Shown: piece after piece, positions 10,722-20,859 of the stretch | How the letters are laid out: every line of letters begins with the position of its first letter | Numbering within the stretch: the stretch's first letter is position 1 | NCBI RefSeq assembly: GCF_025370935.1 | Contig: NC_133493.1 | Coordinates: forward strand, 13,426,923 to 13,490,922 | Source of the DNA: Choristoneura fumiferana | Lineage: Eukaryota > Arthropoda > Insecta > Lepidoptera > Tortricidae | Direction: 5' to 3' | Length of the DNA: 64,000 nt | Translations under genes and position numbers: made by a program | Notes under the pieces: model-generated | Told to the model about the DNA's origin: nothing | Databases searched by the model: none | Seen by the model: only the letters and a program-made list of their open reading frames with translations

Positions 10722-10898
10722 GAGGTATGTATGTATGTAAACTCTTTATTGTACAAAATAAGTAAACAAACACAATTGAGAAACAATGAGATATATATAC
10801 AAAGGCGTTTTTCCGAACCGGTAGTAGGTTTTTTTGACAATCATAAGTGCTTGTTATAGCCTAAATTGAATAAAGATATTTTGACTTTGACTTTGACA
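10722..10898 (+). repeat. LINE/SINE 3' fragments in intron 1
   Basis: TATGTATGTAAACTCTTTAT and TGTACAAAATAAGTAAACAA match 54694-54780. The following CGAACCGGTAGTAGG and TATTTTGACTTTGAC tail match the family seen at 24418-24570 and 43393-43540, here in sense orientation with a TTTGAC tail. Confidence 0.55.
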
Positions 10899-10903
10899 TC
10901 ATC

Positions 10904-11191
10904 ATCATGTCAGCCGAAAGACGTCCACTGCTGGACATAGGCCTCCCTCAAGGCTGTCCACTCAGACCGGTCTTGTGTTTTCCGCAACCACCGCGATCCT
11001 GCGATCTTAACCAGGTCGTCGCTCCATCTTGTTGGAGGCCTACCGACAGCTCGTCTTCCGGTTCGCGGACGCCATTCGAGAACCTTCTGACCCCATCGGC
11101 CATCAGTCCTGCGAGCAATGTGCCCCACCCACTGCCACTTTAGTTTCGCAATTCTTCGGGCTATGTCGGTAACTTTTACACCCTTTAACAA
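10904..11191 (-). pseudogene. RTE-type LINE, C-terminal fragment of the reverse transcriptase ORF
   Basis: The minus frame from 11191 reads 93 residues. It includes RRIAKLKWQWVGHIARRTDG, RAVGRPPTRWSDDLVKIAGS and RWLRKTQDRSEWTALREAYV, ending QQWTSFG and a stop. This is the conserved tail downstream of the RT domain in RTE-clade non-LTR elements. The RT and endonuclease domains are absent, so it is a 5'-truncated dead copy lying antisense in intron 1. A GATGATG-type 3' tail is at about 10895-10907. Confidence 0.8.
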
Positions 11192-11284
11192 CCCTTTTAT
11201 TATCTTTTACACTGAGCCACGTCACTTCTCCCTTTGTCTATGGTTTTAATTTTTTTTTTCTCCGTCTGACTGGGGCAAAGGAAC

Positions 11285-11510
11285 TGGCTCATGGATACAT
11301 GTTTATTTAACGTTTGGGCTCCACAGAAAACCAGCGTTTCTGCACATAATGTGCGGCAACACATGCTGAGTGGAGACCCTTTTTGGTATCCTGCCGTGTC
11401 ACCAAGTAACATAGTTTTAGTGCTAGTTCTAGTCTTAGTTTTAGGTGGTACTTTTGGAGCTAAAATAAACTTTTCTTTCTTTCTTTCTTTCTTTCCTTTA
11501 TTTAAATCTG
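11285..11510 (+). repeat. Dispersed repeat with (CTTT)n tail, copy 1
   Basis: Shared core: ACATAATGTGCGGCAACACA, GGTATCCTGCCGTGTCACC and TTAGTTTTAGGTGGTAC. It ends in AATAAAC and a CTTT microsatellite at about 11471-11500. Other copies: 31165-31370, 51950-52135 and, reversed, 45369-45480. It looks like a retroposed 3' end. The overlapping frames are conserved only because the repeat is. Confidence 0.7.
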
Positions 11511-11529
11511 ACCAACTTAGAAAACTTGA

Positions 11530-11720
11530 CCAACCCCTCATATTGTCATTTCAATGTTCAATATCTCAAAAACAGCTAAACTGATTTAAGAAATTTTACT
11601 TTCACGTTAAAAACCGCATCGAAATCAATCCATCCATTTGAAAACTACGATGCCACAGACAAACAGACATTGGCGTCAAACTTACAACATCCTTATTTTT
11701 GCGTGACGGTTGAAAAACAG
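11530..11720 (+). repeat. Dispersed repeat (CTGAACCGATTTTGAT family), diverged
   Basis: AATATCTCAAAAACAGCTAA, ACTACGATGCCACAGAC and TTTTTGCGTGACGG match the family at 5763-6557 at lower identity. Confidence 0.5.
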
Positions 11721-12468
11721 ATAGGACCAGGTTCAACCCTACTGTGGAGCATAACTCAACGCGAAGAGGGTCGGCCATTACAACCCAGATTGCCTAATGT
11801 CGGCAATTATCGTGCACCAAACGAATCAATAACGTAGATGTTTCACTCACCTTTACGTTAAATATATACAAGGTGTTAATTCAATAACTGAAAACCAGAA
11901 AGTAGTTTGCTCAGAATTGAGAGTAGATTCGATTACATCATGTTTTAAATCAGGTTGTGTTTGTGTTTTTAAAACCCTTTTTTATTGTGCCCAGTATATA
12001 AGTTACGACTGCAACAGGCGCCAATTTAATATTTTAGCGAGGTTGCATACTATTTTGATAATTGAATACTGTCCGTTTTGTTGTCAATATGTGATTTTCG
12101 TCTAAAAACATCAAAGCGCAACTGACAAATACATATTATGAGTGCAGAGTTAGAAATGATGTAGAATTACTGACTTAGCACAAAACACACGAATATCTTT
12201 TAAAATAATGAAGATATTAAAAATAAATGCAATCAAGTAATTTAAAAAAAAAGTTTTTTGGGGTGTCTGAGGTTTTCAGTTATTTAATTAACATATTAGT
12301 TATTATATATATATACAGACTAGCAAAGACTCCAAAAATTTACACTATAACAATTTTTTTTTATTTTAAAATACAAAAGCTTCTTCATTGGGAAGTCGTG
12401 CAAAAAGGAAATGTTTATTTGTAATTATGTAATGGAGGTAATCATCGTTTCATTTAATTTAAAAAATG
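11721..12468. other. Intron 1 stretch without recognised features
   Basis: AT-rich sequence upstream of the first tRNA-Gly block. I see no coding, RNA or mobile-element signature here. Confidence 0.5.
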
Positions 12469-12540
12469 TGCGTCGGCCGGGAATCGAACCCGGATCAACT
12501 GCTTGGAAGGCAACTATGCTGACCATTACACCACCAACGC
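12469..12540 (-). tRNA. tRNA-Gly(UCC), copy 1
   Basis: The 72-nt gene folds as a standard cloverleaf. The acceptor stem is GCGTTGG with CCGACGC and discriminator A. The A box is GGTGTAATGGTCAGC, the anticodon loop is CTTCCAA (anticodon UCC), and the B box is GGTTCGATTCC. There is no intron and no encoded CCA, as is normal in eukaryotes. A T6 run lies just 3' (minus sense), a pol III stop. It reads GGA codons. It is the first of four evenly spaced copies, all inside intron 1 of the transporter gene and antisense to it. Confidence 0.95.
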
Positions 12541-12676
12541 ACTTGACTTCTACGGTAAATTATCACAAGCAATTTTTCATGACTTTTATCAACTCTTAAA
12601 TACAAAGTAATTAAGTTTTATTACCTTAATGTATTTTTAATTGCTTGGTAATTAATCTCAATTGTTAATAAAAACG

Positions 12677-12748
12677 TGCGTCGGCCGGGAATCGAACCCG
12701 GATCAACTGCTTGGAAGGCAACTATGCTGACCATTACACCACCAACGC
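12677..12748 (-). tRNA. tRNA-Gly(UCC), copy 2
   Basis: Same 72-nt sequence as copy 1. T5 run just downstream. Its start lies 208 bp from copy 1 on the same strand, and it is head-to-head with copy 3 across a 136-bp spacer. Confidence 0.95.
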
Positions 12749-12884
12749 ATCTGTTTAAGGTTTTTAATTTATGTAACCCTCTTAACAGAGTCTCAATATA
12801 TTTTTTTGTTTATTCAGCTGTTCAACGAGTATCTTTATAGTTTAAGTTGTAAATAAGTAAATTTATTTATTCAATTGATCATCG

Positions 12885-12956
12885 GCGTTGGTGGTGTAAT
12901 GGTCAGCATAGTTGCCTTCCAAGCAGTTGATCCGGGTTCGATTCCCGGCCGACGCA
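12885..12956 (+). tRNA. tRNA-Gly(UCC), copy 3
   Basis: Same 72-nt sequence. Terminator CACACTTTTTCTTA follows. Its start is 208 bp from that of copy 2, but on the opposite strand. Confidence 0.95.
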
Positions 12957-13091
12957 CACTTTTTCTTAACAACTGAGATTAATTACCAGGCATTTTAATA
13001 CGTTGAGGTAATTAAACTTAATTACTTTGTATTTCAAGATCATGTATATCAGTACGAAATAAATATATAAAATTCATCGATGAGTTCAGAT

Positions 13092-13163
13092 GCGTTGGTG
13101 GTGTAATGGTCAGCATAGTTGCCTTCCAAGCAGTTGATCCGGGTTCGATTCCCGGCCGACGCA
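13092..13163 (+). tRNA. tRNA-Gly(UCC), copy 4
   Basis: Same 72-nt sequence with a CACACTTTTTCTTA terminator. Its 5' flank (ATTCATCGATGAGTTCAGAT) is shared with copy 9 at 16720. It ends the first block. Confidence 0.95.
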
Positions 13164-13228
13164 CACTTTTTCTTAGCAATGAGATTAATTACCTGGCATT
13201 TATGGAACGTATCACATTTCAACAAAGT

Positions 13229-13475
13229 CATGGAAGCCTAGTGCTTTAACCTATGACCACGGATCTCTTGAGTTTTTCGAAATTCATATGCTTAATCCCA
13301 TTTGATATTTACCATGAGCTTAACGGTAAAGGAAAACATCTTGAGGAAACCTTTACAAACCTGCGAAACAATTTCAATGGTGTATTGTGTATGAAATTCC
13401 CTATCCTCACTGAGCCCGCATGGAAACTACAGTACTAGCCCTCCCATCCTAAGGCTAGGATAATGATGATGATCA
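13229..13475 (+). repeat. SINE, diverged copy
   Basis: Starts GGAAGCCTAGTGCTTTAACC and runs through GAGGAAACCTTTACAAACCT to a GATAATGATGATGATC tail. It is a degenerate copy of the SINE at 2131-2370. Confidence 0.5.
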
Positions 13476-13499
13476 AATTTCAAATGTATATAAATTCCA

Positions 13500-14090
13500 A
13501 AATGCCATAGGTAAAAGTCCAAGTCCAAATTCGAACTCGTTCACGACTCTCTACTTGGGAAGCCATTGATCAAACTATTAAGTAACTATGGCCTTTTTAA
13601 TGGTTTTGTAAGCTACGCAAACTATTTTAATTAACATAGTATATTGTTAATAACTCTTAGCCGGGTGTAATTGAGCGTACGGCCAACCATTAAATCATTA
13701 ATGTCACAGATTAAACGCGTCCTGAACTGTAATTTTACCGTCTGCCGTTCTAATGGCGCGTAGTACCCATGGAGACTGTTTTAGCTATGTTCAGCGGTGC
13801 ATTAATAATTCAATCCGCATCAAGGATTGTTTCAGGCCCGTTACAGTTGTGTCCAAGGGTTGTGATTCAAGCGTTTCTCATCATTATACTTCGTTTTTTT
13901 AGCATTAGAAAGAAGGTAAGCGATCTTGACGTGACTTTATTGAAACACACTTTTGAAAAATTAGTCACAGTAAATATGGAACAATTAGCAAGGGCATATG
14001 ATCATTTATATGCTATTACTATAGTGTTTTTTAAAACGTTTTTTAATGAAAAGACTCGTCAAAATTGCTTACCCTTTTTCTAATGCTAAA
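13500..14090. other. Intron 1 stretch without recognised features
   Basis: AT-rich with one open frame at 13769-14083 that has no recognisable domain, biased composition or neighbouring gene. I treat it as chance. Confidence 0.4.
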
Positions 14091-14094
14091 AAAA

Positions 14095-14290
14095 AACGAA
14101 GTAAGCTGAAAGACGTCCACTGTTCAGCAAAGGGCTGCCCCTTAGATCGCTACAATGAGGAACAACTCGCCAATAGCATCCACCGGTTGCCCGCAACTCT
14201 CGCTATGTTGTCAGTCCACCTAGTGAGAGGCGTCGTAACGTTTATCTTCCGGTTCGTGGTTGCCACTCGAGAAACTCTCAGCATAATAAA
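14095..14290 (-). mobile_element. RTE-type LINE 3' fragment
   Basis: AAAGACGTCCACTGTTCAGC and CCACCGGTTGCCCGC correspond on the minus strand to the RTE tail seen in better form at 17935-18120. Frames are broken. Confidence 0.6.
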
Positions 14291-14322
14291 CAAAAAATAC
14301 AGCCAGAAACCAGAACTTTTGA

Positions 14323-14550
14323 TATAACCTAACCAACAAAAAGTTGGAAAACCATTATTGTCACTTGAAAGTTCAATATCTCAAAAACGGCTGAACTGAT
14401 TTTGATAAAACATGTCTAAGAACCATCGCTAGAAAACCTGCTTAAAATAAAAAAACCGCATTTAAATCGGTTCACCTGTTTAAGAGCTACACATAGCGGT
14501 CAAACTTATAACACCCCTCTTTTTGCGTCGGGAGTTGGGGGTTAAAAAAA
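14323..14550 (+). repeat. Dispersed repeat (CTGAACCGATTTTGAT family)
   Basis: From AACCAACAAAAAGTTGG through CGGCTGAACTGATTTTGAT to CCCCTCTTTTTGCGTCGGG. An unbroken copy of the family at 5763-6557. Confidence 0.65.
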
Positions 14551-14611
14551 TGTTCGTAAGTACCATCCGTTTATTTATATATTTGCTCGTTGCAGTAATA
14601 AATGGGCAGGC

Positions 14612-14835
14612 CATAATATGCTATAGCACGGAGAACAGCTGACCGTTGGAGCCGTAAATTTCTCGAATGAAGACTGCGAATCGGCAAGCACAGTGGAAGA
14701 CGTCCAAAGAGATATGGGACGTGGTTAAGCCCAGGTTCAAGCTGAATGCAGGCCGCTTCCAACCGAAGCCACTGGAGGTCTATGGGGGAGGGCTATGTCC
14801 AGCAGTGGACGTCCTACGGCTGATATGATTATGAA
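14612..14835 (+). mobile_element. RTE-type LINE 3' fragment
   Basis: GACCGTTGGAGCCGTAAATT, AATGCAGGCCGCTTCCAACC and GTCCAGCAGTGGACGTCCTA, ending in a GATATGATTATGA tail. Matches 25320-25545 with several frame breaks. Confidence 0.65.
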
Positions 14836-14854
14836 ATGAAAATGTGATAGACGA

Positions 14855-15085
14855 CTGGATGGCCAAATGGTAGAACCTGACTACGAAGCTTGAGGTCCCG
14901 GATTCGATTCCCGGCCGGGGCAGATATTTGTAAGAACAATACGAATGTTTGCTCTCGGCCCTTGGATGTTTATTTAAGTATCCATTTATCTGTAAGTATG
15001 TTTATCCGTTGCCTAGTTTCCATAGCAAAAGCTTTGCTTAGTTTGGAGCTAGGTCAATTGGTGTCAAGTGTCCCATGAGATTTAT
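14855..15085 (+). mobile_element. tRNA-derived SINE (CGACTGGATGGCC family), copy 1
   Basis: The head CTGGATGGCCAAATGGTAGA plus CCCGGATTCGATTCCCGG resembles a tRNA with A and B boxes. The tail has GATATTTGTAAGAACAATAC and GAGCTAGGTCAATTGGTGTC. Further copies are at 21790-22020 and 30853-31115. The head does not fold as a functional tRNA. Confidence 0.7.
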
Positions 15086-15086
15086 T

Positions 15087-15365
15087 AATTTATAACTTTT
15101 TTTTTATTCGACTGGATGGAAAACGAGCAAGTGGGTCTCCTGATGGTAAGAGATCACCACCGCCCATAAACATCTGCAACACCAGGGGTATTGCAGATGC
15201 GTTGAACTTACAGAATCATCATCTTAATTCTGATGATTTTGAACCTTCCTCTTGTGATTTGCACCGATGCTTGTCATAATTAATAGCCTGTTATCGGCAG
15301 TGGATGAGCATTAATCATACAGGGGTTACCACCGGTCAATCAACCCTCAGCTCTTTAGCAAGAGG
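15087..15365 (-). repeat. Dispersed LINE/SINE 3' end (ACGAGCAAGTGGGTCTCC family)
   Basis: ATTCGACTGGATGGAAAACG, GTCTCCTGATGGTAAGAGAT and CATCTGCAACACCAGGGG recur at 17281-17562, 19403-19672, 41955-42070 and 48478-48750. It has the look of a short retroelement read on the minus strand. Confidence 0.6.
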
Positions 15366-15369
15366 ATTA

Positions 15370-15867
15370 TAAATAACTAATAACACTTAATAACGTACCG
15401 TAATCGATTACACTAACATAAACAGTGGTCTGGCTTAAATCTGGGCTAGTACACAACTTGCCACGAGCAACATAAAGCGAATCTTGTTTTGGCAACCCCA
15501 ACAATTATTTATAACAAGCACCGATGTAAATCAATTTAAATTGTAGCAATTTTTTTTCTTATCTCGCATCTGCAAGTCCATACTTGCAAACCCATGTCTT
15601 ATGGGTTTTATACGTATATTAAAAATGACATCGTTGAAAAGGGTTCCGTTTTTTCGTTTGGATACAACGGAAATCTACACAAAGAATATTTCTTAGCCTC
15701 ACTAAAATACGTAAACAATAATTTATTTTTTAAATTTGATAATATTCTAACCTATACTAAATTAACTAAACACTTTCTAATTAACATATTAGGATGCCTT
15801 AACAGGCAATTTTACAATAGAATTGCATTTACTTTTAATAATATTACATCAATTATTTTAAAAAATA
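15370..15867. other. Spacer before the second tRNA block
   Basis: AT-rich, nothing recognised. The long frame running from 15594 into the tRNA gene is an artefact of low stop density. Confidence 0.5.
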
Positions 15868-15939
15868 TGCGTCGGCCGGGAATCGAACCCGGATCAACTG
15901 CTTGGAAGGCAACTATGCTGACCATTACACCACCAACGC
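15868..15939 (-). tRNA. tRNA-Gly(UCC), copy 5
   Basis: Same 72-nt sequence, T6 run downstream. Its 5' flank matches those of copies 1 and 8 (CACAAGCAATTTTTCA... and complement), showing the blocks are related by duplication. Confidence 0.95.
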
Positions 15940-16072
15940 ACTTGACTTTTCCAGTAAATAATCACAAGCAATTTTTCACGAGTTCTATCAACTTTTAAAT
16001 ACAAAGTAATTAAGTTTGATTACTTCAAAGACCTTAAATGCCAGGTAATTAAACTAGTGTTAAGAAAATTTA

Positions 16073-16144
16073 TGCGTCGGCCGGGAATCGAACCCGGATC
16101 AACTGCTTGGAAGGCAACTATGCTGACCATTACACCACCAACGC
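16073..16144 (-). tRNA. tRNA-Gly(UCC), copy 6
   Basis: Same 72-nt sequence, T4 run downstream (minus sense AATTTTCTTA). It is head-to-head with copy 7. Confidence 0.95.
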
Positions 16145-16274
16145 ATCTGTCAATCGATGTGAAAATTGACGTTAAATACAAATAAAATGATATAAACCAT
16201 AGCAAGCTGAATAAATAGTGTAGTATAACAGATCGTCAGTAACATAAATCAAAAATTTAAAAAGGTAAGCACAT

Positions 16275-16346
16275 GCGTTGGTGGTGTAATGGTCAGCATA
16301 GTTGCCTTCCAAGCAGTTGATCCGGGTTCGATTCCCGGCCGACGCA
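16275..16346 (+). tRNA. tRNA-Gly(UCC), copy 7
   Basis: Same 72-nt sequence. Downstream AAATTTTCTTAACA gives a T4 stop. Start-to-start spacing to copy 6 is 202 bp. Confidence 0.95.
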
Positions 16347-16485
16347 TAAATTTTCTTAACACTTTAGTTTAATTACCTGGCATTTAAGGTCTTTGAAGTA
16401 ATCAAACTTAATTAGGTACTTTGTATTTAGAAGTTGATAGAAAACGTGAAAAATTACTTGTGACAATTTACTGGAAAAGTCAAGT

Positions 16486-16557
16486 GCGTTGGTGGTGTAA
16501 TGGTCAGCATAGTTGCCTTCCAAGCAGTTGATCCGGGTTCGATTCCCGGCCGACGCA
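16486..16557 (+). tRNA. tRNA-Gly(UCC), copy 8
   Basis: Same 72-nt sequence with the CACACTTTTTCTTA terminator. Its 5' flank is an inverted copy of that of copy 5. Confidence 0.95.
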
Positions 16558-16719
16558 CACTTTTTCTTAGCATTTGAGTTTAATTACCAAGCAATTAAAT
16601 ACATTGAGGTAATTAAACTTAATTACTTTGTATTTAAAGATCTTATCTATATTTATATATCTTAAAGATACTGCTCAAATCCTGAAATCAGAACCTGAAG
16701 TTCATCGATGAGTTCAGAT

Positions 16720-16791
16720 GCGTTGGTGGTGTAATGGTCAGCATAGTTGCCTTCCAAGCAGTTGATCCGGGTTCGATTCCCGGCCGACGCA
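16720..16791 (+). tRNA. tRNA-Gly(UCC), copy 9
   Basis: Same 72-nt sequence. The downstream flank ATGTATAATTTTCTTTC carries a T4 run. The 5' flank TTCATCGATGAGTTCAGAT matches copy 4. Confidence 0.95.
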
Positions 16792-16799
16792 TGTATAAT

Positions 16800-17280
16800 T
16801 TTCTTTCAAAAATAGGAATAATTAGCTTAAATTTGCGGAATAAACTGATGTGTAAAACGTACAGTCAAAGTACAAGTAGATTTTATGAAATTAAAATTCA
16901 AAGAAGCTGCATTAATTACAATTCTTATATATTTAGGTAGATACCTTCGTAAGAAGCCTAAGCAAATTTTAAAAGAATATTAAACCTTTAATGTCCCATT
17001 ATCTCTTTGTGTTTACTTACAAGTTTAACGATTGTTATTTTATGGTCCACTTTGTAATCGCGTACAGAGGTCTGATGTTTTTCCTGAAATATTTTGACCT
17101 AATGTTTTCTTAATCTAATTTTTGTTGCATTTTTTTCTTAATTTGAACATTAAATCGTTGTCTAAAATATACCTATTTTGAAATGATTTGTGAAGTTAAA
17201 TAAGATTAATAAGATTTTTCGATAATAAATAGATACAATTTTAGTAAGACTCTGCTGTAAGTCCATCCGTCCGTCTGTTA
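16800..17280. other. Intron 1 stretch without recognised features
   Basis: AT-rich, no domain, repeat family or RNA signature recognised. Confidence 0.45.
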
Positions 17281-17562
17281 TGGGATTTTTTTTATGACAA
17301 AAAGGGTAAACGAGCAAATGGGTCACCTGATCGTAAGTGATCACCACTGCCCATGGACAGCCGCAACACCAGAGGGATTGCAGGTGCGTTACCAACCTAG
17401 AGGGCTAAGATAAAATACCTCTTGTGCCAGTAATTTCACCGATTTTCTTACTCTCCTCACCGGAACACAACAGTGCAAGCACTGGTGCTTGGCGGTAGGA
17501 TTAACGAGTAAGATGGTGGTAGCGATCTGGACGGACCCTGCACTAGGTCCTACCACCCGCAA
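17281..17562 (-). repeat. Dispersed LINE/SINE 3' end (ACGAGCAAGTGGGTCTCC family)
   Basis: GTAAACGAGCAAATGGGTCA, ATGGACAGCCGCAACACC and AGTGCAAGCACTGGTGCTTG, ending ACTAGGTCCTACCACC. This is the reverse complement of the copies at 19403-19672 and 48478-48750. Confidence 0.7.
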
Positions 17563-17934
17563 ATTGATTGCATTTGTTTGAGATTGTACGAGTAGGTAGG
17601 TATATTAATAGACACTTAATATCAAATGTAAAGTAAAATGAAAAATTTCATTCTTTCTTTAATTTGAAAATTGAAAAGGGTTCCCATATAAAATACCTAT
17701 ACATTTTTTTACTAAATGTTTCAAATAGTTACGCCCATAAAAAACCCTTCGTGTATGAATCTTTCTTGCACTTGCCCAGTTTAATCCGAAAACATTACGC
17801 CGACAGATAACTACAATAAAATTAGATATCATTTCCTTCTAGAACTTACAATCTTATTGTCTTTAATATTAATTTACGTCTGTTTTATTTAAACCTTGCC
17901 TCCCCGTAATCCAACAAATTATGTCAAATAAACA

Positions 17935-18120
17935 TTGTGTGTCGGAAGACGAAGCGTTGGCAGGCCTCCACCAGGTGGACTGACGACATCGTGAGAGTAG
18001 CGGGAAACCGGTGGATGCAAGTGGCAAGTTGTCGTTCATTGTGGCGTTCTAAGGGGGAGGCCTTTGTCCAGCAGTGGACGTCTTCGGCTGATGATGATGA
18101 TGATGATGAAACATTATGTG
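17935..18120 (+). pseudogene. RTE-type LINE, C-terminal fragment
   Basis: The + frame from 17937 reads KTKRWQASTRWTDDIVRVAG, NRWMQVASCRSLWRSKGEAF and VQQWTSS, then a run of Asp codons from the GATGAT 3' tail. This is the terminal part of an RTE RT ORF with its simple-repeat tail. The catalytic domains are missing. Confidence 0.75.
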
Positions 18121-18129
18121 AAAAAAACA

Positions 18130-19010
18130 TTATGCCGCCAGAGCGTTATACGAAACATTAGCTACATCAGATCCTCTTTTAAAAGTAATGCTGTCTTGAA
18201 CTCGAAGTGACTCTAACAAGATTTCTCGCGCTCCGCCGATTTTGCCCGCCTTGGAATATTTATTTTCTTAGTTATGCGGCTTCGGTTATTCAACTCAAGC
18301 GAAATATCTTGAGTCGTGAAATTACATTTATGTTGTCGGTCACTGAATACGTTACAAAGTTATAAATAAGAAATTATTACTATAAAAACGATAGTTTTTT
18401 ACTCTATACTTGTTACTCCTACAAATTATTTATATATTTATTTGTCAATAAATAATTACAGCACTACAGAGTTAAAACACCAATGCGTTGTAAAATTCTA
18501 ATTAAACAAAAATAATAAAAATACATACACAAAAAGACATAAACGAGCATACAAAAAGTGACATACAAAAATTTAAAAAACCCCCGACACCAAAAAACGC
18601 CAAAAAAAACGCCTGAAAAAAAACGCCGACAAAAAAACGCCGCCAAAAAAGACAACTAACAATTGTATGCACTACCTAGCTGTTGCCCGCGACTTCATCT
18701 GCGAAGAATTCGTTTATCCCTATCCCGCGGGGACTATGCTGATTTCCCGCAAAATTAGCCTAAGTTAATTTTAGTATAAGTACTAAAGTACAATTCAATA
18801 GAATCTGTAAAATTTTCTACATATTTAAGACACCATATCGTGGGCACACTTGATATGTCCCTGTTGTTGCAATTATCATCTAAAAGGAATCAAAAAAGAA
18901 TAATAGTCACATCACAAAGCCTTAGGCAGCCCGGTGTTTATATTAGTAGGCTGGAAGTGTCTACAGGATTGTCAGATTCTATTGAATTGGAGTTTAGTAA
19001 TATTATTTTA
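18130..19010. other. Intron 1 stretch, mostly unrecognised
   Basis: It contains an A-rich block at 18580-18650 with repeated AAAAAACGCC units and a diverged dispersed-repeat piece near 18670-18760. No gene seen. Confidence 0.45.
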
Positions 19011-19016
19011 TATAAG

Positions 19017-19109
19017 CGTCGTCGGTGTCGGGGGACCGCTAAGGTTAACAGGAAACTAAAGTACATATGTTGTATTTTTTTAAACCTTAGCGGTCCCCGA
19101 CACCGACGA
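19017..19109. repeat. Perfect-arm hairpin
   Basis: GTCGGTGTCGGGGGACCGCT (from 19021, continuing to about 19046) pairs with 19083-19107 with one extra G. The loop is about 36 bp and AT-rich. It could be a short foldback element or a transcribed hairpin. Confidence 0.7.
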
Positions 19110-19402
19110 AAAACTGGTCTGAAATAATATTAGATGTCCTAATATTCCCACGGGATGCAAGTTAAATACCAAAATCTTAGCTGCGATGTCTACAACATGA
19201 AATTTTGCGAGGGTGTTCGTCATACAACGTAAATCAAGATCCAGATATGATTTTTGGGCGATTATTCGAGGGTTTCAACCGTCTCATTTTTCTGGACACT
19301 TCTGTAAAAATGGCCGAATATTCTGATACAGTTTTTTAGTTATCTGGTACACAGGAACTCTGACGAATAATCGTAAAAACTACATCAAAATCTACAGCCG
19401 CA

Positions 19403-19672
19403 GGAAGGTGGTAGGACCTTGTGCAAGGTCCGCCCGGATTGCTACCACCCTCTTGCTCGCTAATCCTGCCGAGAAGCAGCAGAGCTTGCACTGTTGTGTT
19501 TCGGTGTGGAGAGTAAGACAGCCGATGAAATTACTAGCACTTGAGGTATCTTAGGCCTCTAGGTTGGCAACGCATCTGAAATCCCCCTGGTATTGCAGAT
19601 GTCTATGGGCGGTGGTGATCTCTTACCATCAGGAGACCCACTTGCTCGTTTGCCATTCAGTCAAAAAAAAAT
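19403..19672 (+). repeat. Dispersed LINE/SINE 3' end (ACGAGCAAGTGGGTCTCC family)
   Basis: AGGTGGTAGGACCTTGTGCA, GATTGCTACCACCCTCTTGC and GGAGACCCACTTGCTCGTTT, then an A-rich tail. Sense copy matching 48478-48750. Confidence 0.7.
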
Positions 19673-19800
19673 ACGATACGTTCGAATAAACGCCCTTTTG
19701 GGAATTTACCCGTGGGAATTTAGTACAATCATGCAATTTTGATATGGCTACCAGAGCTAATGTTTTAAGTGATCAAATCCGCGGGTAGATCAGTCTTCTA

Positions 19801-20145
19801 CCGGGTGCCTGTCATATGACCAAATAATTAAAACATAGATCATGCTCCTCAAACTGAACAACATTAGTTCAGCGACTTTTAAAAATAATAAGTTTTTTAA
19901 TTTACATTACACTTAAAAGTTTATTCGAAGAAGCAATGTAAAGCAAAATGCTTGACGTTTGTAGCGTGACAGGCGACGTCAGTTGGGTTCTAGGATAGCG
20001 TACATTGATAGCAGTATTTAATTTGTATGAAAAAAGGGAAAATTCAAAGACTCCATTATTTTTAAAAGTCGCTGAACTAATGTTGTTCAGTTTGACGAGG
20101 GCTGTCTATGTTTAAATTTTTTGCTCGTATTACAGGCCACACCGG
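19801..20145. mobile_element. MITE with CCGGGTGTGGCC-type ends, copy 1
   Basis: It runs from CCGGGTGCCTGTCATATGAC to TTACAGGCCACACCGG, flanked by TA on both sides (19799-19800 and 20146-20147). A better copy is at 31970-32314. The TA duplication suggests a Tc1/mariner-type origin. No coding capacity. Confidence 0.75.
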
Positions 20146-20228
20146 TATAAACTAGTGTACATCAAGGGCGTTATATTGATCATATTGCTTGGAAGCCCCT
20201 AATTTGACGTCACGTCAAGTATGGTATC

Positions 20229-20521
20229 CGTTCAACTCATCATCCCAGCCTATATACGACCCACTGCTAGACACAGGCCTCCTCTCAGAATGAGAGGGCT
20301 TGGGCCGTAGTTCCCACGCGGGCCCAGTGCGGACTGGGAGCTTCACACGCACCATTGAATTGCTTCGCAGGTGTACGCAGGTTTCCTCACGATGTTTTCC
20401 GCCACCGCAAAGCTCGTGGTAAATTTCAAATGTAATTTCGCACATGAATGAAGCCGGGGTTTGAACCTCCTTTTGCTGTTTGCGGGGTTTGCTCCTTGAG
20501 GGGCGATAGGCCACCACGGCT
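20229..20521 (-). mobile_element. tRNA-derived SINE, lepidopteran type
   Basis: A near full-length minus-strand copy of the SINE at 2131-2370: from CATCCCAGCCTATATACG to GGCGATAGGCCACCACGGCT. The 5' head region, read on the minus strand, has A-box-like and B-box-like segments. Confidence 0.75.
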
Positions 20522-20859
20522 TATTTAAAAATATCTATAATCTAATATAAATATATATAAACAGAGTTCGCGGACATTGTCAACAGAGGCCCCGTCGGAT
20601 TTAATATTCTGTGTCAGACGACGCCGGCACTCAACAGTAAGTGGGGTGGCTACGGGTGTACTTTGCGTTGAAAACATATAAAATACACGTAAATATCGTC
20701 GAAATGGAAGATACAGAAGGGTGGGAAGAAGCCTAAAAATACAGGGTGAATATACGACTTAGTATTCTATGAATATTTCAAACGTCTACCTGTTGCCGTT
20801 ATTAATATCGAAAACGGCAAAAAAAAAACACGTTTGTGGTATGGAAGCCCAATTAAATA

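Noticed and set aside
13769..14083. 104-residue frame in intron 1
   Set aside because: No recognisable motif; likely chance.
15594..15998. 134-residue frame running through a tRNA-Gly gene
   Set aside because: Its end is antisense tRNA sequence and the rest is AT-rich with low stop density; the same spurious peptide tail appears at other tRNA copies.
12469..16791. CRISPR-like evenly spaced repeats
   Set aside because: The repeats are tRNA genes on both strands in a eukaryotic genome with 135-bp spacers.
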